DNA of 64,000 bases from Tsukamurella sp. 1534. Lineage in GTDB: Bacteria; Actinomycetota; Actinomycetes; Mycobacteriales; Mycobacteriaceae. Location: positions 669,206 to 733,205 of the forward strand of contig NZ_HE997626.1 of the NCBI RefSeq assembly GCF_000312385.1. The letters are read 5' to 3'. Positions 63,595 to 64,000 of this stretch are shown piece by piece. Both the position numbers and the translations under genes were made by a program. The notes beneath the pieces were generated by a model. That model had not been told where the DNA came from. It saw only the letters and a program-made list of their open reading frames with translations, and did not search any database. Positions within the stretch are counted from its first letter, which is position 1. Every line of letters begins with the position of its first letter.

Positions 63595-64000
63595 TCAGTC
63601 GCCGGAGACGGCGCGGAACGGCGTGGTCGGCGCCTCGCCGATGTCGCCCACCGCGCTCCGCAGGTGCACCTTGCCCTCCGCGAGTTCGTAGGTCAGGCCG
63701 ACGATCGCCACGCTGCCGTCCGCGATCTTGTCCGCGATGATCCGGGAACGCTCGCGGAGCAGCTGCGCGGTCTCCTGCACGTGCTGCGCCGTGAAGTCGT
63801 TGACGTCGGACAGCCCCTCGCGCCGACCCGCCAGGATCGACGGGGTCAGCCGCTCCACGATGTCCCGGATGTATCCGGGCGGCATGGTCCCGGTGTCGAT
63901 CGAGTTCACCGTCGCGGCCACGGCGCCGCAGCTGTCGTGGCCGAGGATCGCGATGAGCGGCACCTTGAGCACCTCGATCGCGTACTCGATGGAGCCGAGG
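63595..64000 (-). CDS. Beta-carbonic anhydrase, truncated by the window edge
   Basis: The visible C-terminal 134 residues include GHDSCGAV, the zinc-binding histidine and cysteine of beta-carbonic anhydrases, and a C-terminal helix and strand pattern ending VSGD. The first cysteine and N terminus lie beyond position 64000; the frame is open at the edge. It interconverts CO2 and bicarbonate. It corresponds to Rv3588c (CanB). Confidence 0.9.
   Translation of the reverse strand, partial: LGSIEYAIEVLKVPLIAILGHDSCGAVAATVNSIDTGTMPPGYIRDIVERLTPSILAGRREGLSDVNDFTAQHVQETAQLLRERSRIIADKIADGSVAIVGLTYELAEGKVHLRSAVGDIGEAPTTPFRAVSGD

Overview
The window is G+C-rich actinobacterial chromosome. The markers point to the order Mycobacteriales: a mycothiol glycosyltransferase (MshA), the SenX3-RegX3 pair, CarD, the small ribosomal protein bS22, a BldC-like HTH protein, an LpqE-like lipoprotein and DisA. 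Gene order matches two blocks of the Mycobacterium tuberculosis chromosome that I know from memory: roughly Rv0486-Rv0513 (positions 2.7-24 kb plus 43.3-45.2 kb) and Rv3579c-Rv3588c (52.8-64 kb). A non-mycobacterial genus such as Tsukamurella fits, but the genus is inference.

Layout. 0-2.7 kb: CYTH protein, copper chaperone with a CsoR-like operator, serine hydrolase and Nudix hydrolase. 2.7-9 kb: the heme operon hemA-hemC-hemD(fusion)-hemB and two membrane proteins, all leftward. 9-20.4 kb: the conserved block of glutaredoxin-like protein, HAD phosphatase, acyltransferase, SDR, bS22, HTH protein, ProC, thioesterase, TIM-barrel isomerase, membrane protein, Ppx/GppA, a cysteine-rich protein, a fatty-acid-hydroxylase-like protein and a GntR regulator. 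20.5-23.6 kb: regX3-senX3, GNAT and gpm1. 24-43 kb: an accessory region of transporters, one-component regulators, methyltransferases and small operons that separates gpm1 from ybjN-mshA. 43.3-52.8 kb: ybjN-mshA, hydrolase, pirin, a duplicated NTF2-like pair around a PadR gene, GDSL lipase, a zinc ABC operon and a TetR gene. 52.8-64 kb: rlmB-cysS, a frameshifted rarD, ispF-ispD-carD, lpqE-radA-disA, a frameshifted DUF559 gene bracketed by two copies of a repeat, an acetyltransferase, an anchored protein and a truncated carbonic anhydrase.

How parts work together. HemA, HemC and HemD convert glutamyl-tRNA-derived precursors toward uroporphyrinogen III, and HemB supplies porphobilinogen. ZnuABC-like genes sit behind a Zur-like palindrome. 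IspD and IspF are consecutive MEP-pathway genes coupled to carD. RadA and DisA form the usual DNA-repair/c-di-AMP pair. Many operons use four-base stop/start overlaps (ATGA or GTGA). In one case, carD to ispD, the only start that fits is CTG.

Most notable: readable regulator sites (CsoR-, IdeR-, Zur-, DasR-, PHO- and MerR-type, and tandem TetR operators); the CTG start of ispD; two single-base frameshifts (rarD, DUF559); a repeat pair bracketing the DUF559 gene; and a 14-codon fragment of an SRPBCC gene marking a recombination scar. I found no CRISPR array, tRNA, rRNA, transposase or complete prophage. No single locus stands out as a wholly new system; the DUF559 cassette and the NTF2/PadR locus are the best leads.
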